A DNA stretch of 64,000 bases from an uncultured Muribaculaceae bacterium (GCA_910577585.1 CAJTNN010000006.1:36627-100626); one strand, 5' to 3'. Shown: positions 32,998-42,739, counted from the first letter of the stretch. Numbers and translations are program-made. The notes: generated by a model from the letters alone, not told the origin.

Positions 32998-33699
32998 ATG
33001 AAACGACCTTATATAGTTTGCCATATGGTGGCATCGATCGATGGGCGCATCGATTGCTCGATGGTGGATAAAATCAGTGGTGATGAGTATTATGAGACTC
33101 TTGAGAAACTTGATTGTCCGACTCTGCTTGAGGGTAGAGTGACGATGGAGCATTATAATGCGCGTAAGGAGCCGTTTGTGGCCACGGATACTACGGCGGT
33201 GGGTGAGCGGTCGGTGTATAGGGCGGTGGTCTCTGATGAGTATATGGTGGCCGTCGACACTCATGGACGTCTGCGCTGGCCGGCCGCTGAGATAGATGGT
33301 GTGCCGCTGGTGTGCATCGTCAGTGAGGCTGTGCCGTGTGAGTATCTTGAGATGCTCAGAGATGAGGGCATCTCTTATATCTGCGTGGGACGTGAGGGGA
33401 TTGATCTTCCTGCGGCGATGCAGCTGCTACGCTCGGAGTTTGGGGTGGAGCGTATGGCGGTGCTTGGCGGCGGCCATATCAACGGCGGTTTTCTGGCCGC
33501 AGGTCTGATTGATGAGGTGAGTCTGCTGCTTGCGCCAGGCATCGACGGGCGCAGTGGCCAGACGGCTCTCTTCGACGGGATAGCCGATATGGACCGATTA
33601 CCGGTGAGATTATCGCTTGAGAGTGTGGAGCGGGTAGGGGATGGCACACTATGGATACGCTATACTGCCGTAGGCTGTGATGCCGACGGGAATAGATGA
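32998..33699 (+). CDS. RibD C-terminal-like (dihydrofolate reductase fold) reductase
   Basis: This 233-residue protein has the RibD_C reductase fold: PYIVCHMVASIDGRIDCSM near residue 4, a central strand pair around CVGREGIDL near 127, GGGHINGGFLAAGLIDEVSLLLAPGIDGR near 157 and a final LWIRY. It would use NADPH to reduce a pyrimidine or pterin-like substrate. RibD proper carries an N-terminal deaminase, which is absent here, so a true riboflavin role is unlikely. It heads a set of plus-strand genes with a DUF362 protein and a TonB receptor. Confidence 0.85.
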   Translation: MKRPYIVCHMVASIDGRIDCSMVDKISGDEYYETLEKLDCPTLLEGRVTMEHYNARKEPFVATDTTAVGERSVYRAVVSDEYMVAVDTHGRLRWPAAEIDGVPLVCIVSEAVPCEYLEMLRDEGISYICVGREGIDLPAAMQLLRSEFGVERMAVLGGGHINGGFLAAGLIDEVSLLLAPGIDGRSGQTALFDGIADMDRLPVRLSLESVERVGDGTLWIRYTAVGCDADGNR

Positions 33700-33723
33700 G
33701 TAGAACAAATTTAGATATAAATC

Positions 33724-34674
33724 ATGAAACGCAGCAGTATTATTTTACTTGCGTCGGCGCTTGGAATACTGTCGGCCTCGGCAGATTCAAAGGTGTATAT
33801 GACGCGTGAGATTTCGCCCGAATCACTTGTGAGAATCTACAAGGCGCTTGGCCGTCCGGCCGATGGCCACCGTGTGGCAGTGAAGATAAGCACCGGTGAG
33901 GCTGGTAATCCCAATTATCTTAAGCCTACGTTGATAGGAGCGCTACTTGACACTGTGCATGGCACGATAGTGGAGTGCAACACTGCCTATGCAGGTAAGC
34001 GGAATACAGTGGAGGCTCACTGGCAGACAATTCATGAACATGGCTTCGACTCGATAGCTCCGGTCGACCTTATGGATGAGGAGGGGCAGATGCGTATACC
34101 TGTGCGCGACCGCCGGCATATACGTTACGATATAGTAGGCGATCATCTTCCGCGCTATGACTATATGATCAATCTCGCCCACTTCAAGGGTCATGCGATG
34201 GGAGGCTATGGCGGTGTGCTGAAGAATGCCAGCATCGGAGTGGCATCGGCCGACGGGAAGGCTTACATACACTCAGCCGGTGCTACCGACAAAGCTGAGG
34301 AGATATGGCAGAACATTGCCGAGCAGGATCTCTTTCTTGAATCGATGGCGGCCGCCGCGCAGGGTGTGGATGATTATTTCGGAGAGAATATCGTGTACAT
34401 TAATGTGATGAACAATATGTCGGTAGACTGTGATTGCGCTGCGCATCCATCGGAGGTGCTGCTTAAGGATTACGGTATCCTGGCCTCGACCGACCCTGTG
34501 GCGCTCGACAAGGCATGCGTAGATATTATCTTCAACATGCAGGCCAGTGAGGGCAACGACAATGCCCCGCTGATAGAGCGTATCAACAGCCGACATGGAC
34601 TTCACACGATTGACCATGCAGCCGCTATCGGTCTTGGATCGCTCGACTATGAGATAATCAATCTCGACAAGTGA
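33724..34674 (+). CDS. DUF362 domain-containing protein, exported
   Basis: This 316-residue protein has a signal peptide (MKRSSIILLASALGILSASADS) and a DUF362 domain: RVAVKISTGEAGNPNYLKPTLI near residue 50, ECNTAYAGKRNT near 84, INLAHFKGHAMGGYGGVLKNASIGVAS near 149 and LASTDPVALDKACVDII near 250. Some DUF362 proteins carry ferredoxin-like Fe-S clusters, but the Cys spacing for that is not visible here. The next gene, a TonB receptor, starts six bases after its stop, which suggests a joint uptake function. Confidence 0.87.
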   Translation: MKRSSIILLASALGILSASADSKVYMTREISPESLVRIYKALGRPADGHRVAVKISTGEAGNPNYLKPTLIGALLDTVHGTIVECNTAYAGKRNTVEAHWQTIHEHGFDSIAPVDLMDEEGQMRIPVRDRRHIRYDIVGDHLPRYDYMINLAHFKGHAMGGYGGVLKNASIGVASADGKAYIHSAGATDKAEEIWQNIAEQDLFLESMAAAAQGVDDYFGENIVYINVMNNMSVDCDCAAHPSEVLLKDYGILASTDPVALDKACVDIIFNMQASEGNDNAPLIERINSRHGLHTIDHAAAIGLGSLDYEIINLDK

Positions 34675-34680
34675 TGCGTC

Positions 34681-36540
34681 ATGAATCCGAGTGTGATTCT
34701 ATATGGCGCACTGCTGATGGCTCCGCTTCCGGCGGTTGGTGCCACAACTGAATCGGCCGACAGTGTGCGGCGTCTTGAAGAGGTGGTGGTGACCGGAGCC
34801 GCGTCGCAGGTCGAGAGCCGGCTCTTGCCTTACACCGTGTCGGTCGTGGGGCAGGAGCGGCTTGAGGCCAGTGGCCAGACGCAGGTCCTGTCGGCTATCT
34901 CGGGGATGGTGCCGAGTCTTTTTGTGTCGCAGCGCAGCATCTTCGGCTTCGGGGTCAGTAATGGCGGTTCCGGGCATATAAAGCTGCGAGGTGTGGGGGG
35001 CGACAGAGCTTCTGCGGTGTTGATGATGGTGGACGGACAGCCCCAGTTTGCAGGCATCTACTCCCATCACATCGCCGATTTCTACGCCAAGGAATATGTG
35101 GAGCGTGTGGAGGTGCTGCGCGGACCGGGTTCGGTACTCTACGGCTCGAATGCCATGGCCGGAGCCATCAACGTCATCACCAAGAATGCGCGCCAGCAAG
35201 GTGTGCGCACTACCATCACATCGCAGTATGGCTCCTATAACACATGGCTATCATCGGTGACCAACACCATGCGGTTCGGCCGCTTCACATCGCTCGTGTC
35301 AGCCTCTTACGACCGCACTGACGGCAACGTGCAGAATTTCGACTTCCATCAGGCCGACGGATATGTGAAGATGGGCTACGAACTGTCAGAGGCCTGGAGG
35401 GTAAACGCCGACTACACGCTGATGCACTTCAAAGGGAATGATCCGATATATCCCAAGCTATCGGATCCTGAATCGACTGATATCTACCGGCAGAGCATCA
35501 CGCGTGGTGAGGCTTCGGTAAGCGCCACCAACCGTTATGCCGCCACAGACGGTGTGCTGAGAGCCTATTACAGCTATGGCAATCATTTCGTAGATGATCC
35601 GCGCCACTTCCATAGCAAGGATGACCGACTCGGACTGATGGCCTATCAGAACGTGACGCTATGGAGGGGGGCGTCGGCCACAGTGGGTTTTGACTTCGAC
35701 GTCTACTCAGGCGAGATACCGGTGTCAGGCGGCACATCGCATACCGAAGGCTCCATGGCCACCATAGGCCGCGAGCGCATCATCGAATATTCACCCTATC
35801 TCACCCTTTCGCAGAGTCTTGCCGGCGAGCTGATTAATCTCAACGGCGGACTCAGGATGGCCAACAGTGACAAGTTCGGCACGCAGTGGATACCTCAGTT
35901 CGGCTTCGCCCTCAATCCCGGAAGGGGGTTTACCATCAAGGGTAATCTCGCGATGGGTTACCGCAATCCATCTTTCAGAGAATTATATCTCTACCGTATG
36001 GCCAACCCCGACCTCGAGCCCGAGAAGATGATGAACTATGAGCTTTCGGTGGGGAAATACTTCTCAAGATATTTCTCTGCCGACCTCACAGCCTATTTCA
36101 GTGAGGGGAAGAATATGATACAGGTTGTCTACAATCGGAATGTCAACACCGGCCGCTTCATCAACAAAGGAGTAGAGCTTACTGCCCGCAGCAATCCTCT
36201 TGACAATCTCAGTCTATGGGCCACCTATAGCTATCTTCACACCTCGCTCTCCAATCTTGTGGGCGCCCCGAAGAATCAGTATTATCTCGGGGCCGAGCTC
36301 CGGCTATGGGAGAGGCTGACGATTGCCGCTGAGCTTAAAGGTGTAGGTGGGCTATATGTGGCCGATGATGTCAAGCATCAGAATTATGCATTGTTGAATC
36401 TGAAGCTCACCTTCAGCATATGCCGCTATGTAGATGTGTTTGCGCGTCTGGAGAATATCACCGATGCTCGCTACACTATCAACCGCGGCTACGAGATGCC
36501 GGGCTTCACCGCCATGGGTGGTTTCAGAATCAATATCTGA
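34681..36540 (+). CDS. TonB-dependent outer-membrane receptor
   Basis: This 619-residue receptor has a short signal peptide (MNPSVILYGALLMAPLPAVGA), a TonB box region RRLEEVVVTGAA near residue 30, a plug domain with SVLYGSNAMAGAINVITKNA near 150, and a 22-strand barrel ending in the outer-membrane Phe-type terminus GGFRINI. It lacks the carboxypeptidase-like N-terminal domain common in Bacteroidetes receptors. Substrate classes such as heme, cobalamin or siderophore are possible. It is coupled to the DUF362 gene and faces the PepSY/DUF4374/TonB locus, so iron or heme is the first guess. Confidence 0.88.
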   Translation: MNPSVILYGALLMAPLPAVGATTESADSVRRLEEVVVTGAASQVESRLLPYTVSVVGQERLEASGQTQVLSAISGMVPSLFVSQRSIFGFGVSNGGSGHIKLRGVGGDRASAVLMMVDGQPQFAGIYSHHIADFYAKEYVERVEVLRGPGSVLYGSNAMAGAINVITKNARQQGVRTTITSQYGSYNTWLSSVTNTMRFGRFTSLVSASYDRTDGNVQNFDFHQADGYVKMGYELSEAWRVNADYTLMHFKGNDPIYPKLSDPESTDIYRQSITRGEASVSATNRYAATDGVLRAYYSYGNHFVDDPRHFHSKDDRLGLMAYQNVTLWRGASATVGFDFDVYSGEIPVSGGTSHTEGSMATIGRERIIEYSPYLTLSQSLAGELINLNGGLRMANSDKFGTQWIPQFGFALNPGRGFTIKGNLAMGYRNPSFRELYLYRMANPDLEPEKMMNYELSVGKYFSRYFSADLTAYFSEGKNMIQVVYNRNVNTGRFINKGVELTARSNPLDNLSLWATYSYLHTSLSNLVGAPKNQYYLGAELRLWERLTIAAELKGVGGLYVADDVKHQNYALLNLKLTFSICRYVDVFARLENITDARYTINRGYEMPGFTAMGGFRINI

Positions 36541-36590
36541 CTTTGACAGGGGATACCTAGTTTGATCGCCACTGTATATAAAATATAAAG

Positions 36591-36632
36591 AAATCCCATG
36601 CGGCAGCAATTGATGCAGGCCGCATGGGATTT
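36591..36632. terminator. Bidirectional terminator hairpin
   Basis: AAATCCCATGCGGC (36591-36604) and GCCGCATGGGATTT (36619-36632) form a perfect 14-bp stem. It lies between the convergent TonB receptor (+) and PepSY (-) genes and has A/T-rich flanks on both sides. Confidence 0.8.
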
Positions 36633-36686
36633 ATGTATCGGGTGTGAGCTGCGCCGAGAGGGGCAGCTTCAATGTCAGCTTAGTTA

Positions 36687-38105
36687 TCAGGCATGGTGGG
36701 GATGAGGGTTATGTTTACCCTTCTTGCCCATATGCTTGATCCAGATGTAGTAGCCGGTCAAGGGGAGCGAAGCACCGAGGATAGCACCGAGGAACCACAG
36801 GATGCGGGTGATGATACCTCCGAGCGCGCCGGTATGGATTGAGTAAATCCATCCGCGCAGCTTGTCGGCCTCAGTAGAATCGGCGTAAGCCTTCTGCAGC
36901 TCGACTTCGCCCGAGCGGCGGTCGAAGCTATAACGGTCAGAGGCACGCGGATTGCCGAAGTTGCTGAGGGTGACAGTTGCGCTTTCAGCAGAGATTGTGA
37001 TCTGCGGAGCCTCCGGGTTCTGAGCTTTCAGCTGATTGTAGACCTCCTGCCAGCGACCGAATTCGGAGTGACGTCCGCGACCACCGCGCTCGCCACGACC
37101 GCTGAACTCGGCGCCTTCACCGCGACCACCGCGCTCGCCACGACCGCTGAACTCGCCGCCTTCGCCACGTCCGCCGCGCTCGCCACGACCGCTGAACTCG
37201 GCGCCTTCGCCGCGTCCACGACCTTCGCCACGTTCTCCACGGCCGCTGAATTCGCCGCTTTCGCCGTGGCCACGACCTTCGCCGCGACCACCGCGTTCGC
37301 CGCGGTCAGACTTATCAGAGTTGGCAATCCATTCCGGTTTGCCGGCCTCAGACTTTTCGCTCTTCTCGCCCTTGTCGCCTTTCGGAGCGGAGGGCTGCTC
37401 GAAGTTGCGTGGAGTATGCTCAACGCCACACACGGCATAGAAAGCAGTGCGGTACCAGTTGAACGACCACGTCAGACCTGTCAGCGCCATAGCCAGCACC
37501 AGCAGCAGCGCATACATGCCGCCGGCCACGTGAAGCCCCTTCCAGAAACCTCGCCAGCCATCGTTGAAGCGGATTGAGAGACTGCGCTTGAGGTTCTTGC
37601 GGGCTCTTGGCCACCAGATTACCACACCTGTGATCAGAGCCAGCACGAAGATCAGAGTCGAGATGCCCACCAGCAGTTTGCCCACCTTCACTCCATCGCC
37701 GTGGGGGTTGGCACTGTCGAGAAGCCAGCGGTGCAGCTTGAACATCGTCGAGAAGAATCCCAGACGCTCATAGCGGCCTGTGATGGTGCCGGTGTACTGA
37801 TCCACAAAAAGTGATGCGCGGCGCGGCTTGGTGAGGTTGACCTGATAGGCGCGGTCAGCGTCATCGAACACCGTGACGCCCGAGATAGCCACCGAGTCAG
37901 GGAGAGTAGCCTTCACATTCTCCATCAGAGTGGCCATCGGCAGCGGAGCCTCCTTCACCTCGGCCACATAATATACATCATGCTTAATGGCGCGTGTGAT
38001 TTCAGGCTCGAATATCAGCATCGCCCCCGAGAAGCAGATGAGGGTGATGATGATGCCGAAGGGGACCGAGATCCAGAGATGAATCTTTCTGAACAATTTC
38101 ATCAT
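36687..38105 (-). CDS. PepSY-associated transmembrane protein with Gly-Arg-Glu repeat insert
   Basis: This 472-residue membrane protein has the PepSY_TM layout: a first helix (IHLWISVPFGIIITLICFSGAMLIFEPE) near residue 10, a periplasmic PepSY domain, HRWLLDSANPHGDGVKVGKLLVG near 130, two middle helices, a large periplasmic part and a last helix (ITRILWFLGAILGASLPLTGYYIW). Proteins of this type sit in iron/siderophore loci and are thought to reduce ferric complexes. In this copy the periplasmic part contains about 85 residues of GRGERGGRGEG-type repeats. The gene is followed upstream on the same strand by DUF4374 and TonB receptor genes. Confidence 0.88.
   Translation of the reverse strand: MMKLFRKIHLWISVPFGIIITLICFSGAMLIFEPEITRAIKHDVYYVAEVKEAPLPMATLMENVKATLPDSVAISGVTVFDDADRAYQVNLTKPRRASLFVDQYTGTITGRYERLGFFSTMFKLHRWLLDSANPHGDGVKVGKLLVGISTLIFVLALITGVVIWWPRARKNLKRSLSIRFNDGWRGFWKGLHVAGGMYALLLVLAMALTGLTWSFNWYRTAFYAVCGVEHTPRNFEQPSAPKGDKGEKSEKSEAGKPEWIANSDKSDRGERGGRGEGRGHGESGEFSGRGERGEGRGRGEGAEFSGRGERGGRGEGGEFSGRGERGGRGEGAEFSGRGERGGRGRHSEFGRWQEVYNQLKAQNPEAPQITISAESATVTLSNFGNPRASDRYSFDRRSGEVELQKAYADSTEADKLRGWIYSIHTGALGGIITRILWFLGAILGASLPLTGYYIWIKHMGKKGKHNPHPHHA
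37065..37325. repeat. In-frame repeats of about 45 bp coding for SGRGERGGRGEGAEF
   Basis: Within the PepSY gene a unit of about 45 bases, coding for SGRGERGGRGEGAEF and variants, recurs about four to five times with few differences. Between and after them are shorter GRGEGRGHGESGEF variants. The repeat number could change by slippage without breaking the frame. Confidence 0.85.
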
Positions 38106-38119
38106 TGCAGTGAAGATAC

Positions 38120-39520
38120 TTATTTATTGGGGGTGAGGAAGCCGAAGCCGGTGATGTCGGTAGCCTGGATAGTCACACCCTTCACAGCAGCTGCAGTGGC
38201 AGTGTTGATGGCGTAGATGGCCGGGTTCTCATTCTCGACATTGATGGGGATGTAGACATTGCCATTCTGTGTGTAGACAGTCTTGCCGACAGAAGAGATG
38301 TTGGCAGGCAGGCCGGTCACGTAAGTGAGCTTCTTGGTGTCGGCATCAAAGATGGCGAGCTCAGTAGCGGCAGGGTTCTTCTCAGTCAGAGCGCGGTCGT
38401 ACATCACGAGGATAAAGCGGTTGCCACCTGCGGGCCAGCAGCGCATGAATGAGCGGTTGCCACCAGGAGTCTGCGACTGGATATCGCAGTAGTAATCGTC
38501 AAACTCGGTAGTGCCCTTCTTGATGCGGCAGACGCCGGCCTTCTTTTTAGTCTGCTGACGGCCATCAGTCATAGTGACAGCATAGCTGGGGGAGAACACA
38601 TATATATCGCCATTCTCAGCGGCCCATACAGTCTGGTAATACTGTGAGCGGAAACGACCGGCAGCGTAGCTGATCTGATTGGTGCGCGCGATAGTGGGGT
38701 GAGTCATCGACTCATTGTCGTAGATAGCTACCCAGCAAGAGTCAGGATACTGTGTGCCCACGAGTTCGCCGGCCTTATAAGAGCCGCCGCCTGTGCCGCC
38801 GGCCTCATCATGCTTGAGGTCCTCATAGCCCGGACGGATCCATTTGCCGTTGCCCTGTGCAGCGCCATACTGGCTCAGACCCATCGGCACAGCGCCGCAA
38901 TAGAGTTTCGAACCGCTCTGTTCGGCACCGGCCAGAGTGACATACTCGCCATTGCCGAGCAGGTTCTCCATAGAGTAGAGACCCGACGAAGTGTCATTAT
39001 TATGCTCCTCCTGATTCTCCACATCCAGATAGGAGAGGAGCAGAGTCTTGGGGAGATAGCCGTTGGCATCGGGAATTGTGCCGTCGCCGGTAGACATGGT
39101 GATGATATAATCGTTGTAGAAACCGTAAGAGGTGAAACGATTGATTTTATAAGTGCGGCTGCGCTGCTCCATCTCGCCATCATCATTGAGGAAGTAGCTG
39201 CGTGTCTGGCCATCGTTACCCTGCTGGTAGGTCAGCGCATAGAGGAAGTTCTTATAGAAGACCCACTGAGTGGCGCCATCATTGATGAGACCATTGTTGA
39301 CCGGAGAGAGCTCGCCCTCGTCGAGCGACTCGCCGGTGAGGAGCACATTGGAAGTGGCGTTTGAGCCCTGTACGGATGTAGCGAACACAAACTTGCCGTC
39401 GGCCGGAGTCTGCTGGTCGCCGTTGCCGTTGTTGGGGTCATCGTTGTCGGTGCAGGCCACCATAGCCAGCGCCGGAATCATGCCCGCCATCAGGCGGAGA
39501 GTAGATTTTGATACTTTCAT
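38120..39520 (-). CDS. DUF4374 lipoprotein of TonB iron/heme-type locus
   Basis: This 466-residue protein starts MKVSKSTLRLMAGMIPALAMVACTDNDDP, a signal II peptide with Cys after ALAMVA, so it is a lipoprotein. The body is a beta-propeller-like DUF4374 protein with repeating FVFATSVQG, YTYK-type and TRNQISYAAGRFRS blocks. DUF4374 proteins accompany a PepSY protein and a TonB receptor in Bacteroidetes iron-regulated loci and are probably surface or periplasmic binding proteins. ATG 39520 is preferred over 39547. It sits 14 bases from the PepSY start and 72 from the receptor stop. Confidence 0.87.
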   Translation of the reverse strand: MKVSKSTLRLMAGMIPALAMVACTDNDDPNNGNGDQQTPADGKFVFATSVQGSNATSNVLLTGESLDEGELSPVNNGLINDGATQWVFYKNFLYALTYQQGNDGQTRSYFLNDDGEMEQRSRTYKINRFTSYGFYNDYIITMSTGDGTIPDANGYLPKTLLLSYLDVENQEEHNNDTSSGLYSMENLLGNGEYVTLAGAEQSGSKLYCGAVPMGLSQYGAAQGNGKWIRPGYEDLKHDEAGGTGGGSYKAGELVGTQYPDSCWVAIYDNESMTHPTIARTNQISYAAGRFRSQYYQTVWAAENGDIYVFSPSYAVTMTDGRQQTKKKAGVCRIKKGTTEFDDYYCDIQSQTPGGNRSFMRCWPAGGNRFILVMYDRALTEKNPAATELAIFDADTKKLTYVTGLPANISSVGKTVYTQNGNVYIPINVENENPAIYAINTATAAAVKGVTIQATDITGFGFLTPNK

Positions 39521-39592
39521 AATAGTTTGGGTATAATTAGTTTTCAAATATGGATCAGGTCAGCTTAATAGAGCATCTGAGCGATAGAATTA

Positions 39593-41971
39593 TCAGTTGC
39601 CGAAATAGATTCGGATTTTACCGTAGAATGCTCGCCCGGCCTTCTGGAGGCTGAAGTTGTCGTAGAGGCGGGCGTTGGTGAAGTTGCGGCATTCAAACGA
39701 CAGATTGTAGCGTCCGTTGCCGATAGAATAGGAGAGAGTGAGATTATGCGCGAACTGGTCGGGCACCATGTAGTCATTCTTATTCGACCCCAGATTGGAG
39801 GTATAGTAGCAGAAGCTATGGGTGAACTGGTTGTCGTAGGTCAGAGTCAGCACATTCCCTTTACGCCCCAGACCGTGCCAGTAGAAATTCACGTCAGAGT
39901 CAGCAAACATATAGGGAAGGTTCGGCATTCGCTGGCGGTAGGCCAGGTTAGGGACTGTCGAGCCCTGTGCGGTGGGCATGTTGTCTCTGACATTCATCTG
40001 GGTGAAGTTGCCTCCCAGGCTCACCCAATGCGAATAGCTGTAGCGGGCCGAGATGCTTATGCCCTTGGTGTCGACTTTACCATAGTTGACATATGTGGCA
40101 GCTGACTTGCCGCCGCTCAGCGCCATGATGTTACGCTGGATATAGTCGCGGGTATCACGGTAGATGAATCCCCCCTCGGCATAGATAGTATGCAGCCCGA
40201 AAGCCGCGTTATAACTCAGATTGATATTGACATTATGGCTTGACTCAGGGCGCAGGGCCATGTCGCCCATCTCGAGGTCTTCATCGCCAAACATCTCCTC
40301 GATAGTAGGCAGACGGTAGGCTTTCTCATACGACCCCTTCAGCTGGAATCCGAGCGGCATGAGCCATGTGCCCGCGATGCCGTAGCCAAACGAATCGATT
40401 GAGCGCGACGTCATCTCATACACATCCTGGGCCGAAGTCGTGGCCATCGGACCCGCCACATACTGGTGATACTGTTTGCCGAAAGCAGTGAGATTCACCT
40501 TGGCGTGCGGCATGTAGCGGTAAGAGAATCCCGCGATATTCTTTGTGGTCACCTTGTTGAACTCATCCTTTCCGGGAGGGGTGGTGGTGAGGTCTTCGTT
40601 GGTTCGGTTGAAGGTGTTGAAGACATCGTTGAAGGTGAATGTGTGTTGGTCGCCGAGGCGATAGTTGGCGGTCAGCGATGATGTCCAGTTGTTGTTGATA
40701 GACTTCGACAGCTGGTAAGACTGTTCGCCGGGTGAATTAAGCGGCGCTGTCTCACCGAGCCAGTTGAACTTCACCATGGCCGTGTCTACATTATTATTGA
40801 TGTCGCGGTTATAGCTGGCATTGAGAGCCACATCGAGGCCCTTTGTGAAGAGATTACGCTTACCATACTCCAGGGTAGGCATAAGGTTATGGCCATGGCG
40901 ATGCTTCCGGCCGTAGACAATCTCCTGACGCACGCCCGTCTGGACCTCCTTATACATATGCGAATACGTCATCCCCAGCAGCAGGCGGTCGGCCCACGAA
41001 GTATTGACGAATCCCACTTTGCCGATGATAGCCTCATTATGATAGGTGTCGTTGAAGCGCTTCACATGCTGGGTGTGGGACTTGTCGATTGAGCCCGTGG
41101 CGAAATCCTCCACCGGAGTATCGATCCAGTAGTCATTGTCAGAATAGTTCTGAAACATATTGATTTCATACTTGAAGCCGTTGGCCAGCGTCTGGCCGAA
41201 ATTCAAGTACGACTTATGGGTATTGAACGAACCATACGAATACGAAGCATCCAGAAACCACTTGCGCTGGCGTCGAGGAGTGACGATATTGATCACTCCG
41301 CCGATTGCATCAGCGCCGAAACCTACAGGGACCACGCCACGGTAGACTTCGATGCGGTCGGCATAATTGACCGGTATGTTGTTGAGACTGAATGAAGAAC
41401 CCACGCCCTCCTGCGGCACTCCATCGATGAAGACCTTGACGTGTTTGCCGCTGAAGCCATCCATAGTCACAGCCATATCTGAGCCCACGCCGCCGCTTTC
41501 ACGGATTTTCATGCCCGGCGCTTTCCCCAGTGCATCACTCAGATTCTTGGTGGTGTTGACCATGTCGCCGGTGCTGACGGCAGTGGCATTGTAGGCTGAA
41601 TTGCGGATTTTGCTCACCTGGTTGCCCACGACCACAACTTCATCGAGATTTGTGGCCGGTTTGAGTTTGATAGTGAGCTTTTTGCGTTCGCCGGCAGCGA
41701 TATCCACCTTGATTTCCTTCTGCTCATACTCAGCCGAAGAGATAATCATGGTGTAGGAGCCGGCCGGGGCAGTAATATGATAGATGCCCTTATCGTTGGT
41801 AGAGGAATAGATAGAGGTGGATTTCAGCGACACCGTGGCAAAATCAATTGGCGAACCATCGGTAGAGAGCACTTTGCCCGACACCATACCCTCCAGAGCG
41901 TCGGCAAGAGCCATCGAAGGGAGAGATATCAAAGCCGCTAAAATCAGGAAACATTTATTCCAACTTGTCAT
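39593..41971 (-). CDS. TonB-dependent receptor with carboxypeptidase-like N-terminal domain
   Basis: This 792-residue receptor has a signal peptide (MTSWNKCFLILAALISLPSMALAD), a CarboxypepD_reg domain (GMVSGKVLSTDGSPIDFATVSLKST) near residue 28, and LDEVVVVGNQVSK (TonB box region) near 110. A plug domain with GFGADAIGGVINIVTPRR lies near 215, and a barrel ends with AFYGKIRIYFGN. It would import a ferric chelate or heme with TonB energy. It is the first gene of a receptor-DUF4374-PepSY unit on the minus strand. The promoter lies in 41972-42100; I see GAACTTTG there (minus) but no perfect TAnnTTTG. Confidence 0.9.
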   Translation of the reverse strand: MTSWNKCFLILAALISLPSMALADALEGMVSGKVLSTDGSPIDFATVSLKSTSIYSSTNDKGIYHITAPAGSYTMIISSAEYEQKEIKVDIAAGERKKLTIKLKPATNLDEVVVVGNQVSKIRNSAYNATAVSTGDMVNTTKNLSDALGKAPGMKIRESGGVGSDMAVTMDGFSGKHVKVFIDGVPQEGVGSSFSLNNIPVNYADRIEVYRGVVPVGFGADAIGGVINIVTPRRQRKWFLDASYSYGSFNTHKSYLNFGQTLANGFKYEINMFQNYSDNDYWIDTPVEDFATGSIDKSHTQHVKRFNDTYHNEAIIGKVGFVNTSWADRLLLGMTYSHMYKEVQTGVRQEIVYGRKHRHGHNLMPTLEYGKRNLFTKGLDVALNASYNRDINNNVDTAMVKFNWLGETAPLNSPGEQSYQLSKSINNNWTSSLTANYRLGDQHTFTFNDVFNTFNRTNEDLTTTPPGKDEFNKVTTKNIAGFSYRYMPHAKVNLTAFGKQYHQYVAGPMATTSAQDVYEMTSRSIDSFGYGIAGTWLMPLGFQLKGSYEKAYRLPTIEEMFGDEDLEMGDMALRPESSHNVNINLSYNAAFGLHTIYAEGGFIYRDTRDYIQRNIMALSGGKSAATYVNYGKVDTKGISISARYSYSHWVSLGGNFTQMNVRDNMPTAQGSTVPNLAYRQRMPNLPYMFADSDVNFYWHGLGRKGNVLTLTYDNQFTHSFCYYTSNLGSNKNDYMVPDQFAHNLTLSYSIGNGRYNLSFECRNFTNARLYDNFSLQKAGRAFYGKIRIYFGN

Positions 41972-42374
41972 ACTTGTAACTAACACTAAATTTTATGCAA
42001 AGTTCGGAATTATATGGTGGGTGGGAAATACCTATACTTTAGTATATATTTTTAATGGTTTGAATATCAGGTGAATGTATGATTGAAAGCGGAGGTCTAA
42101 TTGGTAAATGAGTATTTTTGATGGGTGAATTTTATGCGCATTATTTTAATAAACATCCATCCATAGAAGCATAATTCATTACTTATAGGTATTGAAGAAA
42201 TCAGGAATCTTATGTATCTCTCGAAAATCGGTTAATAACTTATTCAATTTTGCGGGGTTATTTTGTATCGGCAAATAATTCATTTGCAGGCAATGAAATA
42301 TATTTGATAGTAATTGACTATCCTTGAGCTGAAAACTTGAAGACATTGCATAGCTAATTATTTTAGAGATACCT
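41972..42374. other. AT-rich intergenic region before the Fic-like array
   Basis: No open frame of coding character is seen. It separates the receptor promoter from the first Fic operator copy and marks the left side of the AT-rich accessory block. Confidence 0.4.
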
Positions 42375-42460
42375 ATCGGCTCAAATTTGAGCGAAATCTG
42401 ATAAAAATCGGCTCAATTTGAACCGATTTTTCGTGAACTTTTCTAACTTTGAGCCGATAA
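42375..42460. promoter_or_regulatory. Fic operator array, copy 1 (diverged)
   Basis: It contains ATCGGCTCAAATTTGAGC (42375-42392), a degenerate second palindrome around 42408-42428 (right half AACCGAT instead of GAGCCGAT), and a final TTGAGCCGAT half-site overlapping a TAACTTTG -7 box. It is homologous to the arrays at 43376 and 43686 but less symmetrical. Confidence 0.75.
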
Positions 42461-42472
42461 AAGAAAATAGAC

Positions 42473-42631
42473 ATGACAAAGGATAGCGAAATACTGCAAT
42501 TTCTGCACTATAATCCATCTTCCTCCCGTTCTGAAATCGAGGTATCCCTCACAAATTCTCCAAGTTCAGCCACATTGAAGCGTTTGATAGCTGAGGAGGT
42601 AAAGCAAGGGCATATTGAAGTCACTGCTTGA
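42473..42631 (+). pseudogene. Fic-like gene 5' fragment, copy 1 (52-codon winged-helix part only)
   Basis: The frame reads MTKDSEILQFLHYNPSSSRSEIEVSLT and follows the full Fic-like protein to residue 50 with two replacements (Ser for Ile at 5, Val for Ala at 24). It then runs into unrelated sequence and stops after Thr-Ala. It keeps its own operator and promoter copy, so it may be transcribed and could yield a 52-residue DNA-binding fragment. The break is exactly where the antisense DUF3990 gene begins. Confidence 0.8.
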
Positions 42632-42738
42632 TCATAGAGAGTAGTAAGGTAGAAACCTTTGCGGAAGTCCAGAAAATCGCGAGAGTAGCTGATATCGGGT
42701 ATTTCGACTGATGTATACGACGAATGGTAAATTTCCAT
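42508..42738 (-). pseudogene. DUF3990 gene, truncated; reads into antisense Fic fragment
   Basis: The first 38 codons (42738 to about 42624) read MEIYHSSYTSVEIPDISYSR and FRKGFYLTTLYDQA, the conserved N-terminus of DUF3990, a family placed with ADP-ribosyltransferase-like folds. At about 42622 homology ends, and the frame continues through the antisense of the Fic fragment to a stop at 42508. The catalytic C-terminal part is missing. The ATG follows the DUF3791 stop by one base. The product would be a chimera and is unlikely to be active. Confidence 0.75.
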
Positions 42739-42739
42739 T

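Noticed and set aside
37065..37325. CRISPR array or minisatellite outside a gene
   Set aside because: The repeats are in frame within a conserved PepSY gene and have no unique spacers.
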